From: Blastopirellula marina
Lineage (GTDB): Bacteria; Planctomycetota; Planctomycetia; Pirellulales; Pirellulaceae
DNA length: 64,000 nucleotides
Reading direction: 5' to 3'
NCBI RefSeq assembly: GCF_002967765.1
Contig: NZ_PUHY01000016.1
Coordinates: forward strand, 186,001 to 250,000
Below, one piece after another: positions 10,137-19,197 of this stretch. The translations under genes were made by a program, and so were the position numbers. Numbering within the stretch: the first letter of the stretch is position 1; every line of letters begins with the position of its first letter. Under the pieces are notes generated by a model. It had not been told where the DNA came from and did not search any database. It saw only the letters and a program-made list of their open reading frames with translations.

Positions 10137-11071
10137 CTGGTCTCCGGCATGAACGTCGGCATGATGATTCCTGCGGTTGGGGTCCACTCGCCACGAATTT
10201 GCGAAACATGCAACTCGCAGTTCTTCGCTCCCCAACCGTAACAGTACTGGACCAATTGGCTGGCCTCGACCGGGACCAGCCAAACCGGCATACGGCCACG
10301 ATGATGATTCAGCTCAGCGTAGACCAGCGCTGCCGCATCTTCCTCGGTTCGCATCACCCCGGGCCCAAGCATGTTCGAGCCTGGATGGCACACCGAGGCG
10401 AGAAACCCATCGATTTCGTTTCCATCGGCGGACTCGATCACCGAGACATGCCAAATCCCTTGCTTGTTCTCCAGGAAGAAGCGATGGTCGTCTGGCCGCG
10501 AGATCATGTGCAGTTCGGCTTCTAAAGTGACGATCGCGTCCAAGTCGTCTAACGTGGCGGGTCGAACGCGCTCGACACCTTCTGGCCGCGTTCCTCTTTG
10601 AATGCCCTCTTCTGGAACCTGGAGGATCATGTCCTGGAACATGGCTCGCGGGACGAAGCCGGCTCGATTATAGAGCGAGAACGAATCGAGGTTGATCGCA
10701 CTGGAAACCAGCCGAACGGGCTTCTGCTGCGACTCGGCCTGATCGATGATGAACGCCAATAACTTCCGTGCGATCCCCTTGCCGAAATGATCAGGATGCA
10801 CATTCATGATCCCCAGCGACATGTGCGTTGGCCGAGGATGGTAAAAGCAGGAGCCAGCAATCTGTCCTGACTCTTCACAGACCGCCACCACGCAGCAGCC
10901 AGGATCGAGTGCTTCGTACACTTCGCAGAACAATCGCGCGGCGGAGATCTCGCCTTGGAAGATCGCTGGCTTACCGTTCGCCGTGTACCAGGCATTGGTG
11001 GAATGAAAGATCAACGCGGCGACTTCATCCCAGTCTTCGTGCTGCATCGCTCGCAATGGGTAGCTCGACAT
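10133..11071 (-). CDS. Tandem GNAT-family N-acetyltransferase
   Basis: 312 residues, soluble. The N-terminal half is a clear GNAT fold: MNVHPDHFGKGIARKLLAFI is the V-x-x-x-x-R/Q-x-G-x-A acetyl-CoA loop (about residues 93-112), followed by YNRAGFVPRAMFQ. The C-terminal half (RPATLDDLDAIVTLEAEL onward) looks like a second, divergent GNAT repeat without an obvious acetyl-CoA loop. Proteins of this length in the family are often two-domain acetyltransferases with one active half. The substrate is unknown. Its stop codon overlaps that of putA by 3 bases (the CTAA at 10133-10136 serves both strands). It is divergent from the DUF1549/DUF1553 gene at 11288. Confidence 0.85.
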   Translation of the reverse strand: MSSYPLRAMQHEDWDEVAALIFHSTNAWYTANGKPAIFQGEISAARLFCEVYEALDPGCCVVAVCEESGQIAGSCFYHPRPTHMSLGIMNVHPDHFGKGIARKLLAFIIDQAESQQKPVRLVSSAINLDSFSLYNRAGFVPRAMFQDMILQVPEEGIQRGTRPEGVERVRPATLDDLDAIVTLEAELHMISRPDDHRFFLENKQGIWHVSVIESADGNEIDGFLASVCHPGSNMLGPGVMRTEEDAAALVYAELNHHRGRMPVWLVPVEASQLVQYCYGWGAKNCELHVSQIRGEWTPTAGIIMPTFMPETS

Positions 11072-11170
11072 CGATATTCCTACTTTCTATTTGCCGCTTC
11101 GGGACCTACTTCACCTACGCTCGCCGACTAGCGGATCAGGCTCAATCGTAGAAAACTGCTAAAAACTCGC

Positions 11171-11199
11171 TCGTCATGATCTGCCAGCTCGCTTATAAT
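11171..11199 (+). promoter_or_regulatory. Candidate sigma-70-type promoter
   Basis: A perfect TATAAT lies at 11194-11199 with TCGTCA (4 of 6 matches to TTGACA) 17 bases upstream at 11171-11176. It sits about 90 bases before the start at 11288 and points toward that gene. Match by eye only. Confidence 0.4.
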
Positions 11200-11228
11200 C
11201 GGCTTGTGACAACATGCTCGCAAGACCA

Positions 11229-11272
11229 CTCTCCCTACCCTTCCCTGCTTTTCCCCACTTCCCTTCCTACCG
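11229..11272 (+). promoter_or_regulatory. Pyrimidine-rich 5' leader
   Basis: A stretch almost wholly of C and T, with runs at 11229-11236, 11238-11246 and 11258-11268, lies in the untranslated leader of the gene at 11288. A normal GGAGG follows it, just before the start codon. Similar tracts precede several other exported-protein genes in the window. Confidence 0.5.
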
Positions 11273-11287
11273 CCAAGTGGAGGTCGA

Positions 11288-13813
11288 ATGAACTTCCCGC
11301 GATGTCTGCCTGTTCAGTTGCGAATTGGGCGTTTGCTGCTTTTGGCAGTAATTGGGGGGATGTTCTGCCTTGATCAAGCCTCGCTGGCGCAAGCCGAAGA
11401 TACCACAGTTCGCTTCGGGGAACATATCTTCCCGATCCTTCGCAAATCCTGTTTTGAATGTCACGGTGCAGAAGAACAAGAAGGTGGCCTGCGTCTCGAC
11501 GAGCGTAATGCGTTGTTCGATTCAGGCTCGGTCGTCGCTGGCAAGCCTGACGAAAGCGAACTGCTGCGGCGAGTCATGCTGCCTAAAGGACATAGCGAAA
11601 TCATGCCGGCCGTGGGCGATCCACTGGCCCCGAAGGAAGTCGCAATCGTTCGCGCGTGGATTGAACAAGGCGCCAATTGGCCTGAGGATTTTACCCCACC
11701 GCCTCACTGGGCATACGTTAAGCCCACACGACCAGCCACGCCCACAGTGACTGATCCCGCCTGGATTCGCTCACCCATCGATGCGTTCGTACTTCGTCGT
11801 TTGGAACAAGAAGGTCTCGCCCCATCCCCGATCGCTTCGCCGGAAAAACGGATTCGGCGGGTTTACTTCGACTTGATTGGCTTGCCACCGACGCCGGAAG
11901 AAGTGAACGCTTTTGTGGCAGATCCAAGCGATCAGCATTACGCTCAAATTGTCGACCAGTTGCTCACGCAGCCGCAGTTCGGCGAGCGGTGGGCACGTCC
12001 TTGGTTGGACCTGGCCCGCTATGCTGATTCGCACGGCTTTCAGCGCGACGATTTTCGCGACATCTGGCCCTATCGCGACTGGGTCATTCGGGCGATGAAC
12101 GACGACATGCCGTTCGATCAGTTTACCATCGAACAGATCGCTGGTGACCTGTTACCCGACGCAACCGAGTCACAGCGCATCGCGACTGGGTTTCACCGCT
12201 GTGCCCCGACCAATTGCGAGGCAGGCTCGTTGCCGGAAGAAACTCGGGCGGAACAAATCATCGATCGCGTCAACACCACCGGGGCGGTTTGGCTCGGCAC
12301 GACACTCGAATGCTGCCAATGCCACGATCACAAATACGATCCATTCTCCGCTCGCGACTACTACCAACTTTTGGCCTTCTTCAACAGCACCGAGCGCGAA
12401 GCGGACCTGACCGATCCCAAGACTCCCAGCTCGATTCAATTCCAAGGTCCGTCGATGTCGCTGGCCAATCCAGAACGAGCCGCCAAGCATGACGCGTTAA
12501 CCAAGCAGCGAGCCGCCATCGACGAGAAACAACAAGCTCGTCGTAAAGAGCTGAACGCCTCGCTGGTCGAGTGGATCGCCGACTCGCAAGACATGGACGC
12601 CAAGACAACCCCCAAGGCAGTCAAAGCAGCTGCCAAGAAGCCCGCGGACAAGTGGACCAAAAAGGAAAAGACGACGCTGCTCGATTTCTACGCGAAACAG
12701 GACCAGCCGAGTCAGAAGCTACAAAAACAACTGAACCAGTTCGATAAGCAGCTGAAAGAGACCGAGCCTGACACCACGCTAGTGATGATCGAACTGAAAG
12801 AGCCTCGCCCGACGCATATCTACCTGCGAGGTGACTATAAATCGAAAGGGGATCGTGTAGAACCTGGCACGCCCCAGCGATTGCATGCCATGCCACAAGG
12901 GCCGCCGAATCGCTTGACGTTGGCGAATTGGCTAATCTCGCCCGAGAATCCGCTGGTGGCCCGTGTGGTGGTGAACCGTTGGTGGGCGCAACTGTTTGGC
13001 CAAGGCCTGGTCACCACCGAGGAAGACTTCGGCATCAAAGGGGAACCACCAACCCATCCCGAGCTTCTCGACTGGCTGGCCGTGGAGTTTATGGACAACG
13101 GCTGGTCGCGGAAGAAGCTGCTCCGCGAGATCGTTCTTTCCTCCACCTATCAGCAGTCATCCCGCATCACGCCTCAGCTTCAGCAGATCGACGATCAGAA
13201 CAAGCTGCTCGCCCGCGGGCCTCGATTCCGCATGAGTGCCGAGATGGTTCGCGACAACGCCTTAGCCACCTCAGGCCTCCTAAGTGAGCAACAATTCGGT
13301 CCGCCCATTCGCCCTTATCAGCCGCCTGGCATTTGGACCAAAGTGGGTGGCCAACGTTACAAGTACGAGGTCAGTCCTGGCAGTGAGAAGCATCGCCGAG
13401 GGATCTACGTTGTGCTCAAACGTGGCTCTCCCTACCCCAGCTTCCTCAATTTCGATGGCACGGCCCGGCTGGCTTGCACGGTCGAGCGTTCGCGAACCAA
13501 TACGCCTCTGCAAGCGCTCACCCTGCTCAACGATCCCGTTTATGTCGAAGCCGCCAAATCCCTTGCCACGCGAATTCGTGAACAGCAATCCGATGCCCCT
13601 CTCGACGATCAACTGACGTATGCCTTCCAACTATGCACCGCGCGTCAGCCGAACGAGGTGGAACTGGCCACCATCAAACAGTTGTACGAGTCGCAGTTTC
13701 AAGCCGAGCGAGCAGACGACGATAGCTTGAACCTGGAAGACGCGAAAGAGGCGGCTTGGTACTCGGTTGCGACGGCTCTCTTAAACTTGCACGAAACGAT
13801 CACCAAAGACTAA
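11288..13813 (+). CDS. Planctomycete cytochrome C-type protein with DUF1549 and DUF1553
   Basis: 841 residues with an N-terminal signal peptide ([22 protein letters not shown]). Order of domains: a planctomycete-type cytochrome c domain with heme site CFECHG (Cys55-His59), DUF1549 at about residues 155-360 with a second CxxCH ([13 protein letters not shown], Cys342-His346), a charged linker rich in Lys and Gln, then DUF1553 at about 540-800. Such proteins are exported and paired with DUF1501 proteins; the pair is expanded in planctomycetes and often linked to polysaccharide breakdown, but no reaction is established. The DUF1501 partner starts 4 bases after its stop, so they form an operon. 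GGAGG precedes the start. Confidence 0.93.
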   Translation: MNFPRCLPVQLRIGRLLLLAVIGGMFCLDQASLAQAEDTTVRFGEHIFPILRKSCFECHGAEEQEGGLRLDERNALFDSGSVVAGKPDESELLRRVMLPKGHSEIMPAVGDPLAPKEVAIVRAWIEQGANWPEDFTPPPHWAYVKPTRPATPTVTDPAWIRSPIDAFVLRRLEQEGLAPSPIASPEKRIRRVYFDLIGLPPTPEEVNAFVADPSDQHYAQIVDQLLTQPQFGERWARPWLDLARYADSHGFQRDDFRDIWPYRDWVIRAMNDDMPFDQFTIEQIAGDLLPDATESQRIATGFHRCAPTNCEAGSLPEETRAEQIIDRVNTTGAVWLGTTLECCQCHDHKYDPFSARDYYQLLAFFNSTEREADLTDPKTPSSIQFQGPSMSLANPERAAKHDALTKQRAAIDEKQQARRKELNASLVEWIADSQDMDAKTTPKAVKAAAKKPADKWTKKEKTTLLDFYAKQDQPSQKLQKQLNQFDKQLKETEPDTTLVMIELKEPRPTHIYLRGDYKSKGDRVEPGTPQRLHAMPQGPPNRLTLANWLISPENPLVARVVVNRWWAQLFGQGLVTTEEDFGIKGEPPTHPELLDWLAVEFMDNGWSRKKLLREIVLSSTYQQSSRITPQLQQIDDQNKLLARGPRFRMSAEMVRDNALATSGLLSEQQFGPPIRPYQPPGIWTKVGGQRYKYEVSPGSEKHRRGIYVVLKRGSPYPSFLNFDGTARLACTVERSRTNTPLQALTLLNDPVYVEAAKSLATRIREQQSDAPLDDQLTYAFQLCTARQPNEVELATIKQLYESQFQAERADDDSLNLEDAKEAAWYSVATALLNLHETITKD

Positions 13814-13817
13814 CGCG

Positions 13818-15230
13818 ATGGACAGCCCTTACCACAAGTCCGAACAATCGATTCCACGCCGCGGATTCCTTCAGGCTTGCGGGATTGGTTTTGGTGGGAT
13901 CGCGTTGGCTTCGCTCCTCGCGGAAGAGTCGCGTGGCGACGTCCTGCTCCCTCATCAATTGCCCAAGGCGAAGCATGTCATCTACCTGCACATGATCGGG
14001 GCCCCTTCCCAGTTGGACCTTTTCGATCCTAAGCCGGAACTGGTCAAGCATCATAATCAGCCCTGTCCGCCGGAAGTTACCAAGGGGCGCGATTTCGCAT
14101 TCATCGGTAAAACGTCTACCCTGGCAGGCTCGCCCTTCAAGTTCGCCAAACATGGTGGCAGCGGCCAAACATTTTCGGAGCTCTTGCCTCACATGGCCAC
14201 CGTCGCCGACGAGATGGCCGTGATCCATTCGGTCCATACCGAGGAGATCAACCATGCTCCGGCGCAGATGTTTTTGCACTCCGGCTTTGGCCGGGGTGGA
14301 CGCCCCAGTTTTGGTTCCTGGGTTTCCTATGGTCTTGGTTCTGAGAACGAGAACCTCCCTGGCTACATCGTGCTGTTAAGTGGTCCGGCTGGTGGCGCGG
14401 GGGCCAGTCTGTGGTCGAGCGGCTTCCTGCCGAGCATTCATCAAGGCATTCAGTTTCGCTCGGAAGGGGATCCGGTGCTATTCCTTTCCAGCCCCCAAGA
14501 TCACGAGATGAGCGATCGTCGCCGTGTGCTGGATGCGGTGGCGAGCTTGAACCAACAGCAGTTCACCGCAACTGGTGATCCCGAGATCGAAACGCGGATC
14601 GAACAATACGAGATGGCGTTCCGCATGCAAGCCTCGGTGCCCGATCTGATGAACTTGGAAGGGGAAACAAGGGAAACGCTCCAGCTATACGGAGCCGAAC
14701 CCGGCAAGGCTTCGTTCGCCAACAACTGCCTGCTCGCACGTCGTCTGGTCGAACGAGGCGTACGTTTGATCGAGCTGTACGATGCCGACTGGGATCATCA
14801 CAACAACTTGGAAAACCGGCTCTCAAAGAAGTGCAGCGACATCGACCAACCGATTGCCGCACTGATCACTGACTTGAAACGTCGCGGCATGCTGGACGAC
14901 ACGCTAATCATCTGGGGTTCCGAATTCGGTCGGACGCCTCTCTGCCAAGGTGGAAATGGCGAGAACAAGGGAGTCGCCGGGCGAGATCACCACAAAGATG
15001 CCTACACCATGTGGTTGGCTGGCGGGGGTATCCAAGGGGGCGTCAGCTACGGACGTACCGACGACTTCGGCATGGATATCGTCGAGAATGGCGTCCATGT
15101 GCACGATTTGAATGCCACCATCTTGCATCTGCTCGGGCTCGATCACGAGCGTCTCACCTATCGCTATCAAGGGCGCGAGTTCCGCCTGACCGATGTGCAT
15201 GGAAACATCGTTCGCCCAATTCTGGCGTAG
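13818..15230 (+). CDS. DUF1501 family protein, Tat-exported
   Basis: 470 residues. The leader carries the twin-arginine motif [20 protein letters not shown], so the protein is probably exported folded. The body shows the DUF1501 hallmarks: [48 protein letters not shown] and the C-terminal [17 protein letters not shown]. The fold is related to sulfatases and alkaline phosphatases, and metal-ligand-like His/Asp are present ([17 protein letters not shown]), but no activity is proven. It sits 4 bases after the DUF1549/DUF1553 gene and is surely co-transcribed. It is closest in layout to the protein at 52015-53457. Confidence 0.93.
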   Translation: MDSPYHKSEQSIPRRGFLQACGIGFGGIALASLLAEESRGDVLLPHQLPKAKHVIYLHMIGAPSQLDLFDPKPELVKHHNQPCPPEVTKGRDFAFIGKTSTLAGSPFKFAKHGGSGQTFSELLPHMATVADEMAVIHSVHTEEINHAPAQMFLHSGFGRGGRPSFGSWVSYGLGSENENLPGYIVLLSGPAGGAGASLWSSGFLPSIHQGIQFRSEGDPVLFLSSPQDHEMSDRRRVLDAVASLNQQQFTATGDPEIETRIEQYEMAFRMQASVPDLMNLEGETRETLQLYGAEPGKASFANNCLLARRLVERGVRLIELYDADWDHHNNLENRLSKKCSDIDQPIAALITDLKRRGMLDDTLIIWGSEFGRTPLCQGGNGENKGVAGRDHHKDAYTMWLAGGGIQGGVSYGRTDDFGMDIVENGVHVHDLNATILHLLGLDHERLTYRYQGREFRLTDVHGNIVRPILA

Positions 15231-15247
15231 CGGATCGCGAATTCCCA

Positions 15248-15346
15248 ATGGTCGGCTGGCCGATCGCTCATCACCGCGATGTGAGATTCGTGTGGGCATA
15301 CGACAACCTCGTAAGCGGCGAGGTCGAATTCTCGAAGTACATCTAG
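15248..15346 (+). other. Very short ORF in the gap after DUF1501
   Basis: A 32-codon ORF from ATG 15248 reads MVGWPIAHHRDVRF and ends GEVEFSKYI. The residue mix is protein-like, but there is no Shine-Dalgarno sequence and it resembles nothing I know. The rest of the gap 15231-15421 holds nothing recognisable. Confidence 0.15.
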
Positions 15347-15421
15347 GCAGACTCTTGGTTTGCGTTGGTGAACCCACAGGCGTTGAACAACAAGACAACC
15401 TCATCGCTTGTCCGCGAACGT

Positions 15422-15787
15422 CTAACGCGCGGGCGTAGCGTCCGGGAGACGTTCGATGAAGTCACGAACGCTCATCTCGCGAGCGATCGCTTCATCCTTA
15501 ATCTGTATTGCCAAGCGTTCCTCTACAATCATGACGATCTCAATCAAATCGAGATCGTCGCACCCCAGATCGATAAACGTTGAATCGGTTGAAATTTCGC
15601 TGGGGTCCTTTTCCACGATCAGGGCGATCGTCTCGCGCACGATCTTTTGCGTCTCAGGTTTCAACGGCAACGGCTGAACAGCCGGGGGTGGCACGTCGAT
15701 CGGTGGTGTTGCTACCATCCGATTTTCAAACTTATCGCAGCCCGATAAGACGAATACCACGACCACGAGACAGATCCGTTCCAACAT
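15422..15787 (-). CDS. Acyl-carrier-protein-like lipoprotein lacking the attachment serine
   Basis: About 121 residues from ATG 15787 (AGGA close upstream); the frame extends further but the first good leader begins here. MLERICLVVVVFVLSGCDKF is a lipoprotein signal with lipobox LSGC. A Pro-rich linker follows, then an ACP-like domain: TQKIVRETIALIVEKDPSEI, DSTFIDLGCDDLDLIEIVM, ISDxxA-like tail IKDEAIAREMSVRDFIERL. In true ACPs the helix-2 motif is DSL with the Ser carrying 4'-phosphopantetheine; here the position is Asp (GAT codon), so this protein cannot be modified there. It would sit lipid-anchored outside the cytoplasm, where ACP has no known role. It lies 28 bases after the DUF3592 gene, on the same strand. 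Confidence 0.8.
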   Translation of the reverse strand: MLERICLVVVVFVLSGCDKFENRMVATPPIDVPPPAVQPLPLKPETQKIVRETIALIVEKDPSEISTDSTFIDLGCDDLDLIEIVMIVEERLAIQIKDEAIAREMSVRDFIERLPDATPAR

Positions 15788-15815
15788 AGCGTCCTTTTGC
15801 AATCGGTCCCTACGG

Positions 15816-16355
15816 CTAAGACGATTCACCCAAACGGCTCGTCTTCTTACGGACGGCTGAGATAATACCACTTAATAATATTAGCCCTCCGGTCACAATA
15901 CAGACCAGCCCAATCATGAACGCCGCTCCCAGCTTCACACCTGGCTCCAGCACGCTGATGTTGGGATCTTCGGGATCGTAAGCGATCGTTACCTGCTTGC
16001 CGGCGGGATACTTGCGGGTAATCTCTTGTGCGTGGACCCGTTTCGACGAGCTCATTCCGGTCGGATTGAAGTCGACTCGATCGCTGCGATGCACGGTTTC
16101 GTTGACTTCATATTGGTAGCTCACATGGGCACGAAACGTGAGATGATCGCGCGGGCCAGATTCTGAGATGCTGGACGACGTGATCTTACCTTCCACCGTC
16201 GGCCAACTCTCGCTCACAAAACCTTGCGTGAACGCAGCGTAGTTGAAGACAACTGCCAGAAAACACCCGACGGCAATCGCCAGCACACCGACGACGATGC
16301 TGCCGATTGGGCCCAGCATCACACCGCCTTCTTTTATTGGTTCTGTAGTAGTCAT
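15816..16355 (-). CDS. DUF3592 membrane protein
   Basis: 179 residues. Two membrane segments flank a central soluble domain: IGSIVVGVLAIAVGCFLAVV (about residues 17-36) and AAFMIGLVCIVTGGLILLSG (about 147-166). The middle carries the DUF3592 pattern SWPTVEGKITSSSI, SYQYEVNETVH, YPAGKQVTIAYDPEDPNIS. The function of the family is unknown; the domain is thought to face outward. It is the first gene of a likely two-gene minus-strand unit with the ACP-like lipoprotein, and is divergent from the SHD1 gene at 16572. Confidence 0.85.
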   Translation of the reverse strand: MTTTEPIKEGGVMLGPIGSIVVGVLAIAVGCFLAVVFNYAAFTQGFVSESWPTVEGKITSSSISESGPRDHLTFRAHVSYQYEVNETVHRSDRVDFNPTGMSSSKRVHAQEITRKYPAGKQVTIAYDPEDPNISVLEPGVKLGAAFMIGLVCIVTGGLILLSGIISAVRKKTSRLGESS

Positions 16356-16571
16356 GCTCGTTGTTCGCTAGTTGGTGTGTTTTATTAACCGACATCGGCG
16401 AAAACGTTTCGTCGATACATCACGATTCGCCAATCGCTGCCTTTTTTGGGCAAGTTCCCCCCTCCTCGGCCAGTTGTAGCATACGGTTTTATTGCGTGTG
16501 TCTTCGTTGCTCCGCAGCGAAGTGACCGGCACCTCCTCCTCGTCTTCCGCTTTTCATGACGGAACCATCGC

Positions 16572-17315
16572 ATGAACGTATGCCGTTCTCTCGTCGCGTG
16601 TGGCTTGCTTTTGTTGGGCTTCAGCACGGTACTCGTCGCGGGTGAGGCCCGCACTTGGACTGATATCACCGGGAACACGATCGACGGCGAGCTCCTCGAC
16701 GTCACGTCGAACCATCATGCATTGTTGCGAGTCGACGGCGAGACGGTATCGATTCCGTTCTCGATCTTCTCCGAGCATGATCAAAAGCATCTCAAATCCT
16801 GGAAGAAGAACGTAGCCGCCGAGTCCGACCCCGCCACCGAACCGACTACCGACCAGCCCACCTCACCCCAGGCAGAAGCCGCATCGCCTGCCGCGAAACC
16901 GGAAGTCGCAGAAAAAGAAGATTCTCCTGAGCCGTCCGCCGACAAGCCGGACGAGGAACCGTCGACCGTCATCACGGCCGATAACTACACGCCACCGGTT
17001 CGTCAGGAAGAAGTCGCCTACTTCTGCACCAACTGCGACCACGAACTGTCGGCCAGCATCGGGGTGGGCGATCATTGCCCGAACTGCGATGTCCTAATCG
17101 AGTACGAAGAAGACGAGAACGGCAATGTGATCGCTGGCAAACGCGATCTCCCTTGGTACGCTCGAACGCTAATCAAGATTGGCGCTGCGATCGCAACGGC
17201 TGGCATCTTCGGGCTATGGCGTCTCCGACACTTGCTGCTCGTGCCGTTCTCTGGCTCGCAAAAAGAGCCAGATCAGTTCGAGATGCCAGGCGACGTCTGG
17301 CAGAAGTCAACCTAA
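16572..17315 (+). CDS. SHD1-domain protein with zinc-ribbon-like motif and a membrane segment
   Basis: 247 residues. A signal peptide (LVACGLLLLGFSTVLVAG) is followed by an SHD1-like module (RTWTDITGNTIDGELLDVTS then VSIPFSIFSEHDQKHL, about residues 27-77), common in planctomycete exported proteins. A low-complexity Pro/Glu/Ala linker follows (about 80-140). Then comes a zinc-ribbon-like CTNCDHELSASIGVGDHCPNC with two CxxC pairs spaced 16 residues apart, and one hydrophobic segment (TLIKIGAAIATAGIFGL). The order suggests an envelope protein with binding domains outside the cell membrane. No enzyme motif is visible and the function is unknown. Confidence 0.8.
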   Translation: MNVCRSLVACGLLLLGFSTVLVAGEARTWTDITGNTIDGELLDVTSNHHALLRVDGETVSIPFSIFSEHDQKHLKSWKKNVAAESDPATEPTTDQPTSPQAEAASPAAKPEVAEKEDSPEPSADKPDEEPSTVITADNYTPPVRQEEVAYFCTNCDHELSASIGVGDHCPNCDVLIEYEEDENGNVIAGKRDLPWYARTLIKIGAAIATAGIFGLWRLRHLLLVPFSGSQKEPDQFEMPGDVWQKST

Positions 17316-17353
17316 CATGCTGACACTGTTAGGTCGCTCTTTCGCTCGTCGTA

Positions 17354-18391
17354 TCAGGCTCCGGGAATCTTTTTGATTAGTTTGCCACTTCCATCAAGCT
17401 CGTAGAGCGCGTGACCGCCTGGGTAGGTTCCGATGAGTTCCCCTGCTTGGTTGCGTCCACTGCCGAAAACGACGAATACGGAATAGCCTTCCTCGGTATT
17501 CTCGACATCGATATCAAGTTCGTATGGATCGTTGGCAATCTTACGTTCCTCCGCAAAGCTCCGCCGCTCCTCGGCGATCATTGCCCGTACCCTCTGCTCG
17601 ACCTGAACGCTCGTTAAGGGTGTCGCATGCTCTTGGTCGGGCATAGCGGCACCAGCGTTGGGATCGGCAACTGGCCGATCTTCATTCGGCTCTGTCTCGA
17701 CTTTTGTCTCAGGCGGATTCGCCGTGACGACCCACGAGTCGTTCTCTTTCACAAAGTAAATCGGTTGCGGCTCGGGAAACTCGGCATTGGTCAGCGTCCC
17801 TTCGGCGTGATTCCCCTCGATTTGGACGCCCGAGAGTTTGGCTGTCGAAGGTGTCTTGTCGGCTTCGTTCTGCTTGCCATCGATCCGCGAATTGATCAAC
17901 TCGGTCGCTTCTTCCAGGAACGCCTTCTGGTCCTGGATTTGGCGACCCACAACCTCGACCGCCTTGGCGGCGCCTTGTCCCCCTGGCGAATCGTAGATCT
18001 GCATCATGCCCATGATATCGGTCTTCTCCAGGTGATACTTGGCTAACAAGGCCAACGCCTGGTCCTTTTCCTCGGTCTGGAACACAATGAAACGCTCGAC
18101 GTGATACGCCAACATGCCAACCTGGCGATTGCGATCTTCCTGGGCGAAGCATTCCAGCAACGTGATCACATCGTTCGAGTCGGCCGCCTCGGTCATCCGC
18201 TCGAAACATTCTTGCGGCGAGCTGTTCACCAGGGGCTCGGAAGTCCGCGACCGTTTCGCGTGAGGCTTCTTCGGAGCAGCCTGCGTCGTCGAAGTCTGGG
18301 CCGCTTCATCGGTCGAATCACTCGCCGGCTGCGAACAACCGATCGCCAACAACAGCATTCCAACGCACAACAACGAATGCTTCCACCACAT
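17354..18391 (-). CDS. Predicted lipoprotein of unknown function
   Basis: 345 residues. MWWKHSLLCVGMLLLAIGCS is a lipoprotein signal with lipobox LAIGC. A Ser/Thr/Ala-rich linker follows, then a helical domain (PQECFERMTEAADSNDVITL to FLEEATELINSRI, about residues 55-165), an acidic linker and a C-terminal beta-rich part (YSVFVVFGSGRNQAGELIGT). I do not recognise the family. The helical part resembles in style the protective-stress DUFs of planctomycete lipoproteins, but I claim no homology. The gene is convergent with the SHD1 gene; their stops are 38 bases apart. Confidence 0.8.
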   Translation of the reverse strand: MWWKHSLLCVGMLLLAIGCSQPASDSTDEAAQTSTTQAAPKKPHAKRSRTSEPLVNSSPQECFERMTEAADSNDVITLLECFAQEDRNRQVGMLAYHVERFIVFQTEEKDQALALLAKYHLEKTDIMGMMQIYDSPGGQGAAKAVEVVGRQIQDQKAFLEEATELINSRIDGKQNEADKTPSTAKLSGVQIEGNHAEGTLTNAEFPEPQPIYFVKENDSWVVTANPPETKVETEPNEDRPVADPNAGAAMPDQEHATPLTSVQVEQRVRAMIAEERRSFAEERKIANDPYELDIDVENTEEGYSVFVVFGSGRNQAGELIGTYPGGHALYELDGSGKLIKKIPGA

Positions 18392-18779
18392 GTCAAAACC
18401 ACCTCAGGGGCATTTCAGGAACGTGCCAATCTATCCGCCACAGCTTACCAAGCTGGGGTTAGGCAGGGAACAGAAGTTGTGTCTCGTCGTCTTCATCAGC
18501 CGTCGAGTAGACTATCACTTTAGAGCCTTGGAACGCGATTCGTTGCTCGGCTTGGCGAGTCGCCTGAATTCGATTCCCAATCTCGACAATGTCATTCTTG
18601 CAGCTAATGCTACGATCGTTTCTGGAATTGTTCCTTTCTGCTTCGTGGTCGGATGTGTCTTCCTGACGATGGTATTCTACGGGTCATCTCTTCGATCAGT
18701 CTTGCAAGCGTTTTACGCTCTGCTCTCGATTCTCGCGGTTGCGGCATCTTACTTCTTTGGGCGCGGACTCGCCTTTTAA
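18390..18779 (+). CDS. Doubtful ORF: small membrane protein or gene remnant
   Basis: 129 codons. The first ~45 look random, but from LERDSLLGLASRLNSIPNLD onward codon choice and residue mix are protein-like, with two hydrophobic stretches: TIVSGIVPFCFVVGCVFLTM and QAFYALLSILAVAASYFFG. The ATG at 18390 overlaps the start codon of the divergent lipoprotein, so a true start should lie further in. It may be a small membrane protein or the tail of a decayed gene. No family is recognised. Confidence 0.35.
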   Translation: MSKPPQGHFRNVPIYPPQLTKLGLGREQKLCLVVFISRRVDYHFRALERDSLLGLASRLNSIPNLDNVILAANATIVSGIVPFCFVVGCVFLTMVFYGSSLRSVLQAFYALLSILAVAASYFFGRGLAF

Positions 18780-18941
18780 GACGATGTCGTACCTCGCCAA
18801 AGTCCCAGGCAAATCTAATATCACAGTCGGACTTCGTTCGTTGGGCGAATCTTGCTTCCGTAGTCGCCACTGCGGAAACAGCTCGCTGCACTCGACTTAT
18901 GCAAAATTCCAATGGTGTCCACACGACATGCGGCGCATTTT

Positions 18942-18981
18942 GTCCGCAAAGTGTCCGCACGCGAGCGGACGTTTTGCGGAC
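18942..18981. repeat. Nested inverted repeat / strong hairpin
   Basis: Two 17-base arms (18942-18958 and 18965-18981) around the 6-base loop ACGCGA. The outer stem GTCCGCAAA/TTTGCGGAC is 9 bp, the inner GTCCGC/GCGGAC is 6 bp, and the two G-T pairs between them are allowed in RNA. The hexamer GTCCGC thus occurs twice in each orientation. No T-run follows on either strand, so it is not a standard terminator. Confidence 0.7.
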
Positions 18982-18985
18982 CTAA

Positions 18986-19012
18986 AGAAGAGAAGAGAAG
19001 AGAAGAGAAGAG
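18986..19012 (+). repeat. Short tandem repeat (AGAAG) x5.4
   Basis: Five perfect AGAAG units plus two bases, beginning five bases after the hairpin; purine richness continues raggedly to about 19031. The plus strand is all purine here. It is non-coding and lies about 185 bases before the copper-storage gene. Confidence 0.8.
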
Positions 19013-19197
19013 TTAAGAAGAGAAAAGAACAAGAAACCAAAGAGAGAGGCGCCTCGCGGCGGCAGTCTCTGATGTTTTGTTTTTGGAAAAAAGGAAGCCG
19101 TGGGAAAAGCAATGTCCACGCCCAGTGGCATACAACTTGCACCTTGGGACGTCCGGACCGTGCTAGGACAGACCTTTGTCGTTGAAGGAGTAGTATC

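Larger units (their letters stand above)
18780..19197 (+). other. Non-coding region with strong hairpin and purine repeat
   Basis: No convincing gene is seen in these ~420 bases. The region holds a 40-base nested inverted repeat (18942-18981), an (AGAAG)n purine tract (18986-19012, ragged to about 19031), a short dyad GGACGTCC near 19146, and the leader of the copper-storage gene with GGAG before its start. Confidence 0.6.

Noticed and set aside
13800-14279. Minus-strand ORF of 159 codons at the start of the first DUF1501 gene
   Set aside because: Fully antisense to the DUF1501 coding region with no independent support.
18830-18930. String resembling the DUF1559 N-terminal motif (AETARCTRLMQNSN)
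   Set aside because: Too short, not preceded by a pilin-like hydrophobic segment in frame, and the flanking translation is not protein-like.
18942-18981. Hairpin as a rho-independent terminator
   Set aside because: No T-run follows on either strand, and the stop codons on both sides are far away or face the wrong way.
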